A stretch of DNA of 37,880 nt from Candidatus Aegiribacteria sp. (GTDB lineage Bacteria > Fermentibacterota > Fermentibacteria > Fermentibacterales > JCC-6). The notes below the pieces were generated by a model. The model saw only the letters and a list, made by a program, of their open reading frames with translations, was not told the origin of the DNA and did no database searches. Positions 8,676 to 16,066 of the stretch are shown piece by piece. Each line of letters starts with the position of its first letter. Positions within the stretch are counted from its first letter, which is position 1. The DNA lies in NCBI GenBank assembly GCA_023138735.1, contig JAGLOY010000017.1:1-37880 (forward strand), read 5' to 3'. A program made the position numbers and the translations under genes.

Positions 8676-8948
8676 TTCACCCTGCCTCTTTCAGAAGATG
8701 TTAAACCTTAATATCAGGTGGAACCTACCCGGTTGGTTAGATTCCACAAGCCTTGTTCTCTGAAACACAAAAAATAGTTCACGAGCTGGTGAAATGATCA
8801 GATTGACTGGCAAGCAAAGGTGGTTTATGATGATTTGTGATTGAAAGTATACGAACCGATGAATACAGGTTCCTGATAATTCAAAGAAGTTACATCGCAT
8901 CCTTTGAACCTCTGACAGGTTGCGCAAATAATGATGAGGATTTGAACT

Positions 8949-10259
8949 ATGGATAGCAGCCCTCCTTCAGAAAGACCAGAACCGCTGGGTCGCCGGAGAC
9001 TGGCAGCGATCATGTTTACCGATGTTGCAGGTTCCAGCCGGTTGATGGGCGATAATGAAGATCATGTCATGTTATTGCTCAAACGGGATATCAGAGTCAT
9101 CGATGATCTTTGTCAGCAGTTTGAAGGACGGGTACTCAAATCAATGGGAGATGGCTGTCTTGCCATTTTCGAAAGCGGAGTGCATGCAGTTGAATGCGCC
9201 AGGGAGATACAGAGGCATTTCAAAGAGCAATCCGGCTCATTACCGGAGAATGAAATTCTGGAGCATCGCATCGGTATTCATTTAGGGGATGTATATGTTA
9301 GTGATGAAGATGCAATGGGTGATGGTGTTAATATCGCGGCACGCCTGCAATCCGAAGCTCCCAATGGCGGTATCTGCATTTCCCAGGCACTGTACGAAGT
9401 AGTTAAAACGCGGCTTGCCCTCAAAACAGTATATCAGGGACCAAAACAGCTTAAGAACATCAGAGAAGAAGTACATCTTTACAATATTGTTGAATTAGAT
9501 GAGGCACCGCAGGAATCTGCAGCTTCACCATACAAGGCAAAGACAGAACCCCGCAGCGGAAAAAAGTTCTGGAGAATCGCTGGAATTACAGCCATTGCTA
9601 TTATCTGTATTCTTGGATTGCGAAAGTTAAAATCAATGCGCAACGCATCCACAGACCAAACGGAAATCTCAGCGGAGTTCAGCAGGCTCGACCAGAACAG
9701 CGATTTCAGACTGACGCCCGGTGAGCTTCCTGAAGAGTACAGCGAACGAATAATGAGGGCGGATTTTGATCAGGATGGTGTCGTCAGCCTTCAGGAATTT
9801 GAGGGAGCACTTACCATGATACGTCAGCGGGGGGAACTTCAGGAGTTGATTTTCGACCAGTTTGACCTCAGCGACGACGGTTGTCTTTCCCCTGATGAGC
9901 TGCCTGAACACCTGCGCAGCCGCGTCATGCTGGCTGATCAAAATCAGGATGGTATGGTAAGCCTGATCGAATTACAGAATTTTTTGGATAAGCAGTTATC
10001 CAACATTCCGGATGTGCAATCACTTCCTCCCACGGTACAATCATCTGACAACCCTGCTCCCGATCAGGATTCCCCTCAATTCAGAGATCCGGAGGAGTTC
10101 TTTCGGAATCTGGACCTTAATCATGATAATCAGATCACTGCGGACGAAATGCCCGAGCGGGGTCGTGCCCGCATGATGAGGGCCGATTTCAACGGAGATG
10201 ATATAATCACTCATGAGGAATTCAGAGAAGCAGTAAACCAATTCGGCGGGTTGCACTGA
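8949..10259 (+). CDS. Class III adenylate/guanylate cyclase - transmembrane - six EF-hand fusion
   Basis: A 436-residue protein. Residues ~15-180 are a class III cyclase domain: FTDVAGSS (metal-binding Asp 25), K64-S-M-G-D68-G (substrate and second metal site), RIGIHLGD (107-114) and GDGVNIAARL (Asn 128, Arg 132 transition-state pair). All expected catalytic residues are present, so cyclic nucleotide synthesis is likely. A single hydrophobic segment (about 207-224) follows. The C-terminal half holds six canonical 12-residue EF-hand loops starting at Asp 248, 272, 306, 330, 389 and 413, each with D-x-D/N-x-D and Glu at position 12, arranged as three pairs. A cytoplasmic cyclase with periplasmic calcium sites is inferred. 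GATGAGGA precedes ATG 8949. Distinct from the usual CHASE2- or TPR-linked bacterial cyclases. Confidence 0.92.
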   Translation: MDSSPPSERPEPLGRRRLAAIMFTDVAGSSRLMGDNEDHVMLLLKRDIRVIDDLCQQFEGRVLKSMGDGCLAIFESGVHAVECAREIQRHFKEQSGSLPENEILEHRIGIHLGDVYVSDEDAMGDGVNIAARLQSEAPNGGICISQALYEVVKTRLALKTVYQGPKQLKNIREEVHLYNIVELDEAPQESAASPYKAKTEPRSGKKFWRIAGITAIAIICILGLRKLKSMRNASTDQTEISAEFSRLDQNSDFRLTPGELPEEYSERIMRADFDQDGVVSLQEFEGALTMIRQRGELQELIFDQFDLSDDGCLSPDELPEHLRSRVMLADQNQDGMVSLIELQNFLDKQLSNIPDVQSLPPTVQSSDNPAPDQDSPQFRDPEEFFRNLDLNHDNQITADEMPERGRARMMRADFNGDDIITHEEFREAVNQFGGLH

Positions 10260-10280
10260 GCCTGAAACTTACCAGAGAAA

Positions 10281-11933
10281 TCAATCTGAGAGATACTGCA
10301 GATTCTGCTCCGCGATTCTCTTCCGAGAAGGAATGGTCGTCATACCTATGACGGTTTCCATGTCAGCCATAGCCTGCTGCGTATCTCCAGTTTTCATGCA
10401 GCAAAGCCCCCGCATGTAATATGCGTCCTCAAAATCAGGATCAAGCCTTACTGCTTCACTGAACTCCTCTACCGCCTTCTCGAATTCATAGAATCCGGAG
10501 AACTGGCAACCCCTGGCGTAGAAGTACTCACTGGAACTGGGATCCATTTCCGATATTTCTCTGAGTTCATCAATCAGATCAACTATGTTCTGCAGGGGTG
10601 AACCCTGTGGGTCTATACCGTTGTGAAAGGTCATAATCACTTCGTATGTCCGCTCGAACTCATACAGAGCACTGTCAAAATCATCCATTCTCAAATAAGC
10701 ACCACCGGCAACTTTGTAGAAATTTTCGTCTGTTGGGTCAAGTTCCATACCCCTCTTCGCGTACTCAAGTGCATCTTCCCATTGGTCAAGATGTGCTGCG
10801 GTCAATATCAGTCCGTTATATATCCGCGAGTAACTATCATTTATCTCCAGTGCCTGAAGCAGACCTTCGTGAGCCGTCTCTATTTCATCCTGCGTGATAT
10901 AGATCAGAGCTCTGTCCATGTACGCATCCAGATAATACGGATGCTCATCGATAATGTTACTGAAAACTTGAATGGCGTTATCGAAATTACCCATGTACGT
11001 GCAGCATAATCCTGAATCATAGAGGTATTGCGGGTTATCAGGAGCCAGTTCGATCGCGATTTGATAATCCGCGAGTGCTTCCTCGAAGTATCCTTCATCC
11101 GTTAGGAATCCAGCCCGGTCGTAATAGGCATCTGCACTGTCAGGGAAGGTTTCGACTTTCGTATTGTAATCATCGAATGCTTCTTCATAACGCCCCAGAA
11201 GAGTCAGCGCATAAGCGCGGTTTGAAAGGGCTTTGTAGTTAGTACTGTCCAGCTCAAGAGCGGTATTGAAATCAGCAAGAGCTGCATGATGGTTATTGAA
11301 CTCCTTTCCCTGCAGGAGACCTCGGTAAGAGTACAACCCGGAAAGCACTTCCACAGGCATGGTTACTGCAGCTTCAATTGCATAGTTAATCTCAACCATT
11401 GCTCTATCGAGCTGTCCGGAATCCCAATACACCGATGCAGCCAGAAAGTGGGTAAAGTACCTTATCCGGTCAGGGGGAGAAGACTGATCGTTCAGTAAGT
11501 CTACGCTGAAGCGGATTACCTCATCATCATCATCAATATGCATTTCAAGATCAGTTCCCGCATCGTCACTCAATATGTGAGTTGATCCGATCCTCAGAGA
11601 AACGTTTGAGCCTTCAATTTCGTACAAGCCGATAACTATCTCTTCTGCGCCAGCTGCATAAGCCTCACTGTAAAAAGCACTGAATTCCTCTATCGGCACC
11701 ACTCTGTCATGGAGCCTGAGTTCAATATTGCCTTCAGATTCTAAAATGGACTGCATCCAGCGAATGACGGTCTCGCTCACTGGATAAACATCAGGATCAG
11801 GACCCTCCATCCCTCCAACAAGAACAAGAATGTCTCCACCTTCATCTGCTATCGCGGCAGGGACGCCGAACATCAGAAGTGTTGCAGCAATGAGCGCGGT
11901 GAACCCCCAGGATATTCTGCCTGTAACAATCAT
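10281..11933 (-). CDS. Exported TPR-repeat protein
   Basis: A 550-residue protein with signal peptide MIVTGRISWGFTALIAATLLMFGVPAAIA. Residues ~30-160 form a unique N-terminal domain. From about residue 165 a series of some nine to ten 34-residue TPRs follows, with the W-LG-Y-A-P type pattern (for example ALSNRAYALTLLGRYEEAFDDY, AYYDRAGFLTDEGYFEEALADY, ARGCQFSGFYEFEKAVEEFSEAVRLDPD). It is a periplasmic protein-protein scaffold; the partner is unknown. It is the last gene of a minus-strand run with GNAT (33-base gap) and the exported protein at 12462, and converges with the cyclase gene 21 bases away. Confidence 0.88.
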   Translation of the reverse strand: MIVTGRISWGFTALIAATLLMFGVPAAIADEGGDILVLVGGMEGPDPDVYPVSETVIRWMQSILESEGNIELRLHDRVVPIEEFSAFYSEAYAAGAEEIVIGLYEIEGSNVSLRIGSTHILSDDAGTDLEMHIDDDDEVIRFSVDLLNDQSSPPDRIRYFTHFLAASVYWDSGQLDRAMVEINYAIEAAVTMPVEVLSGLYSYRGLLQGKEFNNHHAALADFNTALELDSTNYKALSNRAYALTLLGRYEEAFDDYNTKVETFPDSADAYYDRAGFLTDEGYFEEALADYQIAIELAPDNPQYLYDSGLCCTYMGNFDNAIQVFSNIIDEHPYYLDAYMDRALIYITQDEIETAHEGLLQALEINDSYSRIYNGLILTAAHLDQWEDALEYAKRGMELDPTDENFYKVAGGAYLRMDDFDSALYEFERTYEVIMTFHNGIDPQGSPLQNIVDLIDELREISEMDPSSSEYFYARGCQFSGFYEFEKAVEEFSEAVRLDPDFEDAYYMRGLCCMKTGDTQQAMADMETVIGMTTIPSRKRIAEQNLQYLSD

Positions 11934-11966
11934 TCCATTACTCCCTCTATGCAGATATGAGTAGAA

Positions 11967-12437
11967 CTAGATCTCTTTTTTCATTTGAAGATGACACCCT
12001 TGTTCTTTGCCTGTAAACTCCCAGCCATGATTCTTATAGAACTGTATTGCTTTATTGTTGTTCCTGCTGACATCAAGAACAATGACTCTGCAGTCATATT
12101 CCTTCAAAACTGATATGGAATAATCAAGAAGAAGTTTTCCATGCGACCTGCCCCTGCACTCCGGGATCAGATAAATAAATCTCATGAACCCGACTCCCGG
12201 TTTACTCTTCATAGCAAAAATATCCACAAAACCGATGGCTGAGTTGTCTTCGCAAACAACAACGCAGAATGCATTGTCCCGTTTTTGTGTGGACAGCACA
12301 GCCTTTATGTAATGTTCGCAATCAGCTGCATGATCCTCAACAATGTCCCCAACACTTTCCTTTGTATCCCTTAGAAAAGCGCAGATCATGTCTCGGTCTC
12401 TGTCAACGGAGAATGCTCGAAAGGTCACATTATTCAT
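11967..12437 (-). CDS. GNAT-family N-acetyltransferase
   Basis: A 156-residue single-domain GNAT protein. The order of elements is normal: beta strands through AFCVVVCEDNSAIGFVDIFAM, then FMRFIYLIPECRGRSHGKLLLDYSISVLKE, the acetyl-CoA pyrophosphate loop (R-G-R-S-H-G, a variant of R/Q-x-x-G-x-G/A), and the final V-L-D-V-S-R-N-N-N-K-A-I-Q-F-Y-K-N-H-G-W-E block. It transfers an acetyl group from acetyl-CoA to an amine substrate that cannot be predicted. ATG 12437 is 24 bases after the preceding gene's stop, so it is probably within the same transcript. Confidence 0.9.
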   Translation of the reverse strand: MNNVTFRAFSVDRDRDMICAFLRDTKESVGDIVEDHAADCEHYIKAVLSTQKRDNAFCVVVCEDNSAIGFVDIFAMKSKPGVGFMRFIYLIPECRGRSHGKLLLDYSISVLKEYDCRVIVLDVSRNNNKAIQFYKNHGWEFTGKEQGCHLQMKKEI

Positions 12438-12461
12438 AATGCAGTTTCACTCCCACGAATA

Positions 12462-13499
12462 CTATTCTAGCTTAACAAGTAACGAGGATACAGATCTTCC
12501 TCCAATATCTGAAACTCTGACAAAATAACATCCTGAGGGTAATCGTTCTCCAGTATCAGTCTTTCCAGTCCAGATGAGATTTTCATTGAAAGCACTGCTG
12601 TATGTCAGCCGTCCGGATTGATCGAATATCCTTATGCATGCGTTATCCATAAATCCCTGAGCTGAGATGATTACACATCCACGCATGGGATTCGAGCTGA
12701 ATATAAGTCCGTGTAAATCGGAATCAGGATCCCCGCTTATTCCAAGGCCATAATAGTGTAAATAGACTCCAAGTTCAGAAGGCACGCATACCCAGATATA
12801 ACTTTGGGGATCAGATTCCGCCTGTTCAGTTCCAGAAACTCTCCCAGCAGGTTCATCGGGTGCCAGATTTCCATTATATCCCGTGGGAGACCACGCCTGC
12901 AGTCTGTCAGACGGGGTAGTGGACTCAAAAGCAACCCATGCTGCATAATCCCCAAATTCTCCACCACATCCGATCTCGCCGATTTCCGCTGAGGAGGGAA
13001 GTTGTATTATCGAAGTTACCTCGGTGAATTCACCAGGTGGCCAGATATTCCAGATTGTACATGAAACCGGATCAGCGATAAGGAAGCAGGGAGTTGTATA
13101 GAAGTCATCATGATTCCAGCCAACTCCGCTTATCTCCTGAATGCCATATCCCGAAAAATCCCAGGATCCGATGTAATTCCCATCGGTTTGCATTCCATGA
13201 AGAATTGCCGTACCGCTTTGTGCGTAATAAAGCACACTATCGCACCATGCCAGTCCTACCGGATCTGTAGCACCTTCAACTGGAAGAGATTCTACAAGGT
13301 CGTATGGATACTCTGATTCAAAACCGTAGATTAACATGGTTACAGAATCAACAGCCCAGACCAGATCCTCACCGGTTCCGATACCGGTGACGTATCCGTA
13401 TGGCAGACTGAAGGAACTCTCCCAGGCTATTGCTGTCACTGTAAAGAGAATAATTGATAACAGGAATTTCAAGGGAAAACTCCTTCCGATATTACTCAC
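12462..13499 (-). CDS. Exported beta-propeller-like protein with C-terminal sorting domain
   Basis: A 345-residue protein with a signal peptide ending near IAWE (MSNIGRSFPLKFLLSIILFTVTAIA). The body reads as repeated beta blades, as in exported propellers of this bacterial group: YVTGIGTGEDLVWAVDS, DPVGLAWCDSVLYYAQSG and ISGVGWNHDDFYTTPCFLIADPVSCTIWNI. The last ~85 residues (FSSNPMRGCVIISAQGFMDNACIRIFDQSGRL...LPSGCYFVRVSDIGGRSVSSLLVKLE) match the FlgD-like / type IX sorting module. The predicted location is secreted or attached to the surface. It heads the three-gene minus run. No enzymatic residues recognised. Confidence 0.83.
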   Translation of the reverse strand: MSNIGRSFPLKFLLSIILFTVTAIAWESSFSLPYGYVTGIGTGEDLVWAVDSVTMLIYGFESEYPYDLVESLPVEGATDPVGLAWCDSVLYYAQSGTAILHGMQTDGNYIGSWDFSGYGIQEISGVGWNHDDFYTTPCFLIADPVSCTIWNIWPPGEFTEVTSIIQLPSSAEIGEIGCGGEFGDYAAWVAFESTTPSDRLQAWSPTGYNGNLAPDEPAGRVSGTEQAESDPQSYIWVCVPSELGVYLHYYGLGISGDPDSDLHGLIFSSNPMRGCVIISAQGFMDNACIRIFDQSGRLTYSSAFNENLIWTGKTDTGERLPSGCYFVRVSDIGGRSVSSLLVKLE

Positions 13500-13612
13500 A
13501 GAAAGCCATATCTGTTAATATGTGTTCAAACACACCAACATTATTATAATTAAAACAACTGGTGTTGAACAATCTTCTGCCTGGATTAGTCCTGCTAATG
13601 ATCTGTATCAAA

Positions 13613-13644
13613 AGTACGGGCAGTAAATTAATACTGCCCGTACT
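13613..13644 (-). terminator. Rho-independent terminator of VOC copy A
   Basis: A perfect 13-bp stem, AGTACGGGCAGTA paired with TACTGCCCGTACT around a six-base loop, lies 20 bases past the VOC stop. On the minus strand it is followed by TTTTG. The same position in the second copy carries a stem with a compensatory pair change, which supports function. Confidence 0.85.
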
Positions 13645-13663
13645 GATTCAGTAGACTCAGCTT

Positions 13664-14050
13664 TTATTTCTTAACGTAGGTCATTGTGCACAGGACAGCA
13701 CCCTGGGGATCCTGAAGAACGCAGAATCGTCCGATCCCAGGGATATCGAAAGCCGGCTTGAGGATCTTGCCGCCAAGGTCCATTACACCCTTGACCACCG
13801 CATCCACATCGTCGACTGTGATGTAGATGTCCCAGCTCGGAGGCATACCCTTGCATTCTGCGGGCATGTCCATTATTCCAGCGACAGCATTACCATCTAC
13901 CTTTATAACAGTGTATTCTGCTCCTGGCATGGGTACAGTTTCATACTCCCATCCGAACAATTCCTTGTAGAATGCCTTTGCAGCATCAACATCTGTTGTC
14001 ATCAGCTCGAACCAGCCGAATGCCCCGTTTTTCATCAGATCTTCGTTCAT
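13664..14050 (-). CDS. VOC-superfamily (glyoxalase/bleomycin-resistance fold) protein, copy A
   Basis: A 128-residue protein. The start is ATG 14050, directly after GGAGGAAAGAAAG, not the longer frame reaching 14098. The sequence GAFGWFELMTTDVDAAKAFYKELFGWEYETVPMPG...PSWDIYITVDDVDAVVKGVMDLGGKILKPAFDIPGIGRFCVLQDPQGAVL is typical of the Cfp30B-like VOC subgroup: two beta-alpha-beta-beta-beta halves forming one ligand cleft. These proteins bind or modify small hydrophobic molecules; the ligand is unknown. It is a single-gene unit with its own promoter and terminator, nearly identical to the copy at 19913. Divergent from the DUF3298 gene. Confidence 0.92.
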   Translation of the reverse strand: MNEDLMKNGAFGWFELMTTDVDAAKAFYKELFGWEYETVPMPGAEYTVIKVDGNAVAGIMDMPAECKGMPPSWDIYITVDDVDAVVKGVMDLGGKILKPAFDIPGIGRFCVLQDPQGAVLCTMTYVKK

Positions 14051-14090
14051 CTTTCTTTCCTCCTCATAAAAAAGGTGAATAACAACACAG

Positions 14091-14121
14091 GTAAACATAT
14101 GTATACTACCTGTTATGTCAA
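14091..14121 (-). promoter_or_regulatory. Promoter of VOC copy A with palindromic operator
   Basis: On the minus strand TTGACA (14121-14116) is followed by a 16-bp spacer and TATGTT (14099-14094). The near-palindrome at 14091-14106 (GTAAACATATGTATAC) covers the -10 region and part of the spacer. The same arrangement stands before the second VOC gene and before the GyrI-like gene. The -35 is consensus; the operator role is inferred from symmetry and recurrence. Confidence 0.65.
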
Positions 14122-14162
14122 GGCAGCATTGGATTAGCTATCCCTGTATCTGGAAGTAACAC

Positions 14163-14176
14163 TTAAGTATACTTAA
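14163..14176. promoter_or_regulatory. Perfect 14-bp palindrome upstream of DUF3298 copy A
   Basis: TTAAGTATACTTAA is fully self-complementary and lies 65 bases before the DUF3298 start. The corresponding region before the second DUF3298 gene (around 21421) keeps only AAGTATAC. It may be an operator or simply AT-rich chance; no promoter boxes are clear enough to decide. Confidence 0.3.
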
Positions 14177-14240
14177 CAGAGTATTTGCTGCTGTATGTAG
14201 TGCCTGTCAAAAGGATTATGTCGATGAAAGGAAGTCTGAA

Positions 14241-14867
14241 ATGATCTGCTGCTGCATTGCGCTCCTAATAACTGCCCAGGGTTCTTTAGCAGATACTCTA
14301 TGGACAGAGAACACTGAGTACTATTCCATATCCGTGGATTATCCCGCAGTAGCTCTGGAGAATGAAGCTGCAGGGGAGAGGCTTGAGGAGTTCGCTTCAG
14401 GACAGATACAGAACTTCAAGGATAGCTTCGAGGAGTATTTCAAGGATGATCCCTTACAGATGGAGTGGAACCTGGAGATCAACTTCACCCATGAGCCCTC
14501 ACCGGATGGCATGCTCTGCATAATAGCATGGATGTGGAGTTACACCGGAGGTGTACACGGGAACTCGTGGACACGGGCCTTCGTATTCGATCTCGCCAAT
14601 TACTCGGTCATCGGACCTGTTGAACTGCTGGGCGGACAGACTGAATTTGAAACCTTCGCAGAAGAGGTCATGGTTCAGCTGAATGAACTGCTTATGGATG
14701 AAGGCTGGATAGAGGAGGGTGCATCTCCGACCGCAGAGAACTATCACACCGTTTTTCCCGTCCCGGATGAGAACGGCGGTATCGCTGGTTATACGGTCTT
14801 ATTCCCGCCCTACCAGGTTGAATGTTATGCATATGGAACCGTAGAGGTGTACGTTCCGGCCGATTGA
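14241..14867 (+). CDS. Exported DUF3298/DUF4163 (RsiV/PdaC-like) protein, copy A
   Basis: A 208-residue protein with a short signal peptide (MICCCIALLITAQGSLA). AAAGGAAG lies about eight bases before ATG 14241. The domain order fits DUF4163 followed by DUF3298, as in RsiV-like and PdaC-like proteins: an N-terminal strand-helix region with YYSISVDYPAVALENEAAGERLEEFASGQI, then the hallmark YTGGVHGN (usually GGAHG) with FVFDLANYSVIGPVELLGG, and a C-terminal FPPYQVECYAYGTVEVYVP strand. Many relatives bind lysozyme or cell-wall fragments. Here there is no anti-sigma or deacetylase fusion, only the exported sensor-like part. Paralog at 21517. Confidence 0.85.
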   Translation: MICCCIALLITAQGSLADTLWTENTEYYSISVDYPAVALENEAAGERLEEFASGQIQNFKDSFEEYFKDDPLQMEWNLEINFTHEPSPDGMLCIIAWMWSYTGGVHGNSWTRAFVFDLANYSVIGPVELLGGQTEFETFAEEVMVQLNELLMDEGWIEEGASPTAENYHTVFPVPDENGGIAGYTVLFPPYQVECYAYGTVEVYVPAD

Positions 14868-14972
14868 ACCGATGAGCTGACTGAACGCCTGCGCGGCCGC
14901 ATCACTCTGACTGATCTCAACGGAGATGATGTATCACTTAAGCGGAATTCAGAGGGGCAATTACATTGCTGA
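14868..14972 (+). pseudogene. Remnant of an EF-hand gene 3' end
   Basis: In frame after the DUF3298 stop, the sequence reads T-DELTERLRGRITLTD then LNGDDVSLKRNSEGQLHC and TGA. This matches the EF-hand pairs of the cyclase gene (PDELPEHLRSRVMLAD / QNQDGMVSLIEL, and its end FGGLH). The EF loop D-x-N-x-D-D and the DEL-x-E-x-LR-x-R linker are intact, but there is no start or upstream pair. It is a fossil of another EF-hand-ending gene, or a fragment copied with the block. Confidence 0.6.
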
Positions 14973-14977
14973 ACTCT

Positions 14978-15589
14978 TCAGGGATGGCTGGGTGCTCTTG
15001 CCTCAAGGAGGTAATCACTACCTCCTGCATGAATTTCAGAAGTGACCAGGTTTGCAGGATATGCGGATACTAAACCAAAGAAGAAACTGCAGTCGCCGTT
15101 ACCGGGAGCATTGCCTGCGCAGATGCCCGGTGAAAAGTTGAAAGTAAGAGTGTCGCCTGCTACATCCACGCTGGTAGGGGAGATGTTACCAAGACCTCCG
15201 GTAGTTACGACATAGACCTCTTCGTCACTGCCGTTTCCATCGAAATCCAGCGATTCAACCGGACCGAAAACGATTCTGAAGGAACTTATGCATACGATGT
15301 TAAGGATGCCTCCCACCTGGGTTAGGTCAATCCGGTATTCGTAACCAAACAGACCCTCAGCGAGTGTGCCTGTTTCACCAACAGGGAGGGTTCGAGATTG
15401 AAGGAAGCCGGTTCCCTCCATTCCGATCAGCTCGATATCGTCTGTGGTATCGGTAACCGTGATGGTTCCATCGTTGTCGAAGATGTAATTGATCGCAGGA
15501 GCATTAACGTCCACAAGGCTTAGATGCGTTCCATTGCATGATGCAAGAAGAAGAACTACAAGTATAGTAATGGATACTGCTGTTTTCAT
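14978..15589 (-). CDS. Exported lipoprotein, copy A
   Basis: A 203-residue protein with a lipoprotein signal MKTAVSITILVVLLLASC (Cys 18). The mature part is beta-rich: DGTITVTDTTDDIELIGM, a G-T-G-F-L-Q-S-R-T-L-P-V-G-E-T-G-T loop, DFDGNGSDEEVYVVTTGG (an FG-GAP-like D-x-D-G-N-G-x-x-E calcium loop) and a strand pair ending FFFGLVSAYPANLVTS. I do not recognise the family. A paralog of the same length lies at 27764 in the same orientation, with most residues unchanged; the DFDGNG loop and the four Cys of the C-terminal half are conserved. Third member of duplicated block A. Confidence 0.85.
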   Translation of the reverse strand: MKTAVSITILVVLLLASCNGTHLSLVDVNAPAINYIFDNDGTITVTDTTDDIELIGMEGTGFLQSRTLPVGETGTLAEGLFGYEYRIDLTQVGGILNIVCISSFRIVFGPVESLDFDGNGSDEEVYVVTTGGLGNISPTSVDVAGDTLTFNFSPGICAGNAPGNGDCSFFFGLVSAYPANLVTSEIHAGGSDYLLEARAPSHP

Positions 15590-15652
15590 TTGCTACTCCC
15601 TTTCCAGGAGGGTGGCCTAATAAGACTTAAGTGTTTTACTTCCTAAAAACTG

Positions 15653-16054
15653 TTACTTCTTGAGTTGCAGAAAATTATCATCAACGATCATAATATTCTT
15701 TGGAAGCCTGTTCCGCTCTAATCTTGCTACGGATGTTGTGGTAAATCTGCCCGGAACAGTCCCCCAGATTTCATCACCGTATCCAAATACTATGACCCCT
15801 TTCGATGGGATATTGATCGGTAGATAGCCTATTATTTTTCGGTTGTCCGGCGACACTTCCGTAAACAGGTCTTTATAGTATTCCTCTTTACCCACATTTA
15901 TCATAACAAAGGGATGTGGTGCACGATCCGGGAAATGTTCACCGCTTACTTCAATACGTACTAACAAATGAGGCCGATCATTCAGAACTCTCACAACCTC
16001 ACTTGCTAGTGCTTTGTACTCTGGTAATTTCCGCATTCTGTATTTTATGTCCAT
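15653..16054 (-). CDS. Hypothetical small protein paired with the large hydrolase
   Basis: A 133-residue soluble protein without signal peptide or membrane segment; I do not recognise it. It has an N-terminal helix (KYRMRKLPEYKALASEVVRVLNDRP), then strands (LLVRIEVSGEHFPDRAPHPFVMINVGKEEYYKDLF, KGVIVFGYGDEIWGTVPGRF) and a basic C-terminus. The gene begins 12 bases after the stop of the 1039-residue hydrolase gene, with AGAGGTG overlapping the end of that gene, so the two are translated from one transcript. A structural partner, chaperone or immunity-like protein for the large product is possible but not shown. Confidence 0.75.
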   Translation of the reverse strand: MDIKYRMRKLPEYKALASEVVRVLNDRPHLLVRIEVSGEHFPDRAPHPFVMINVGKEEYYKDLFTEVSPDNRKIIGYLPINIPSKGVIVFGYGDEIWGTVPGRFTTTSVARLERNRLPKNIMIVDDNFLQLKK

Positions 16055-16066
16055 TATCTCACCTCT

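Larger units (their letters stand above)
13599..14123. repeat. 525-bp direct repeat, copy A (terminator + VOC gene + promoter)
   Basis: From TGATCTGTATCA to TGTCAAGG this segment aligns without any indel to 19848-20372 in the same orientation. It contains a complete transcription unit on the minus strand: promoter, VOC gene and terminator. The encoded proteins differ at only three of 128 positions that I can count. Similarity fades just outside both ends on the VOC-only scale, but the flanking DUF3298 and lipoprotein genes are also duplicated in the same order. Confidence 0.9.

Noticed and set aside
14051-14098. Longer N-terminus for VOC copy A
   Set aside because: The extension runs through the GGAGG ribosome site and the promoter's -10 region, and copy B has no matching extension.
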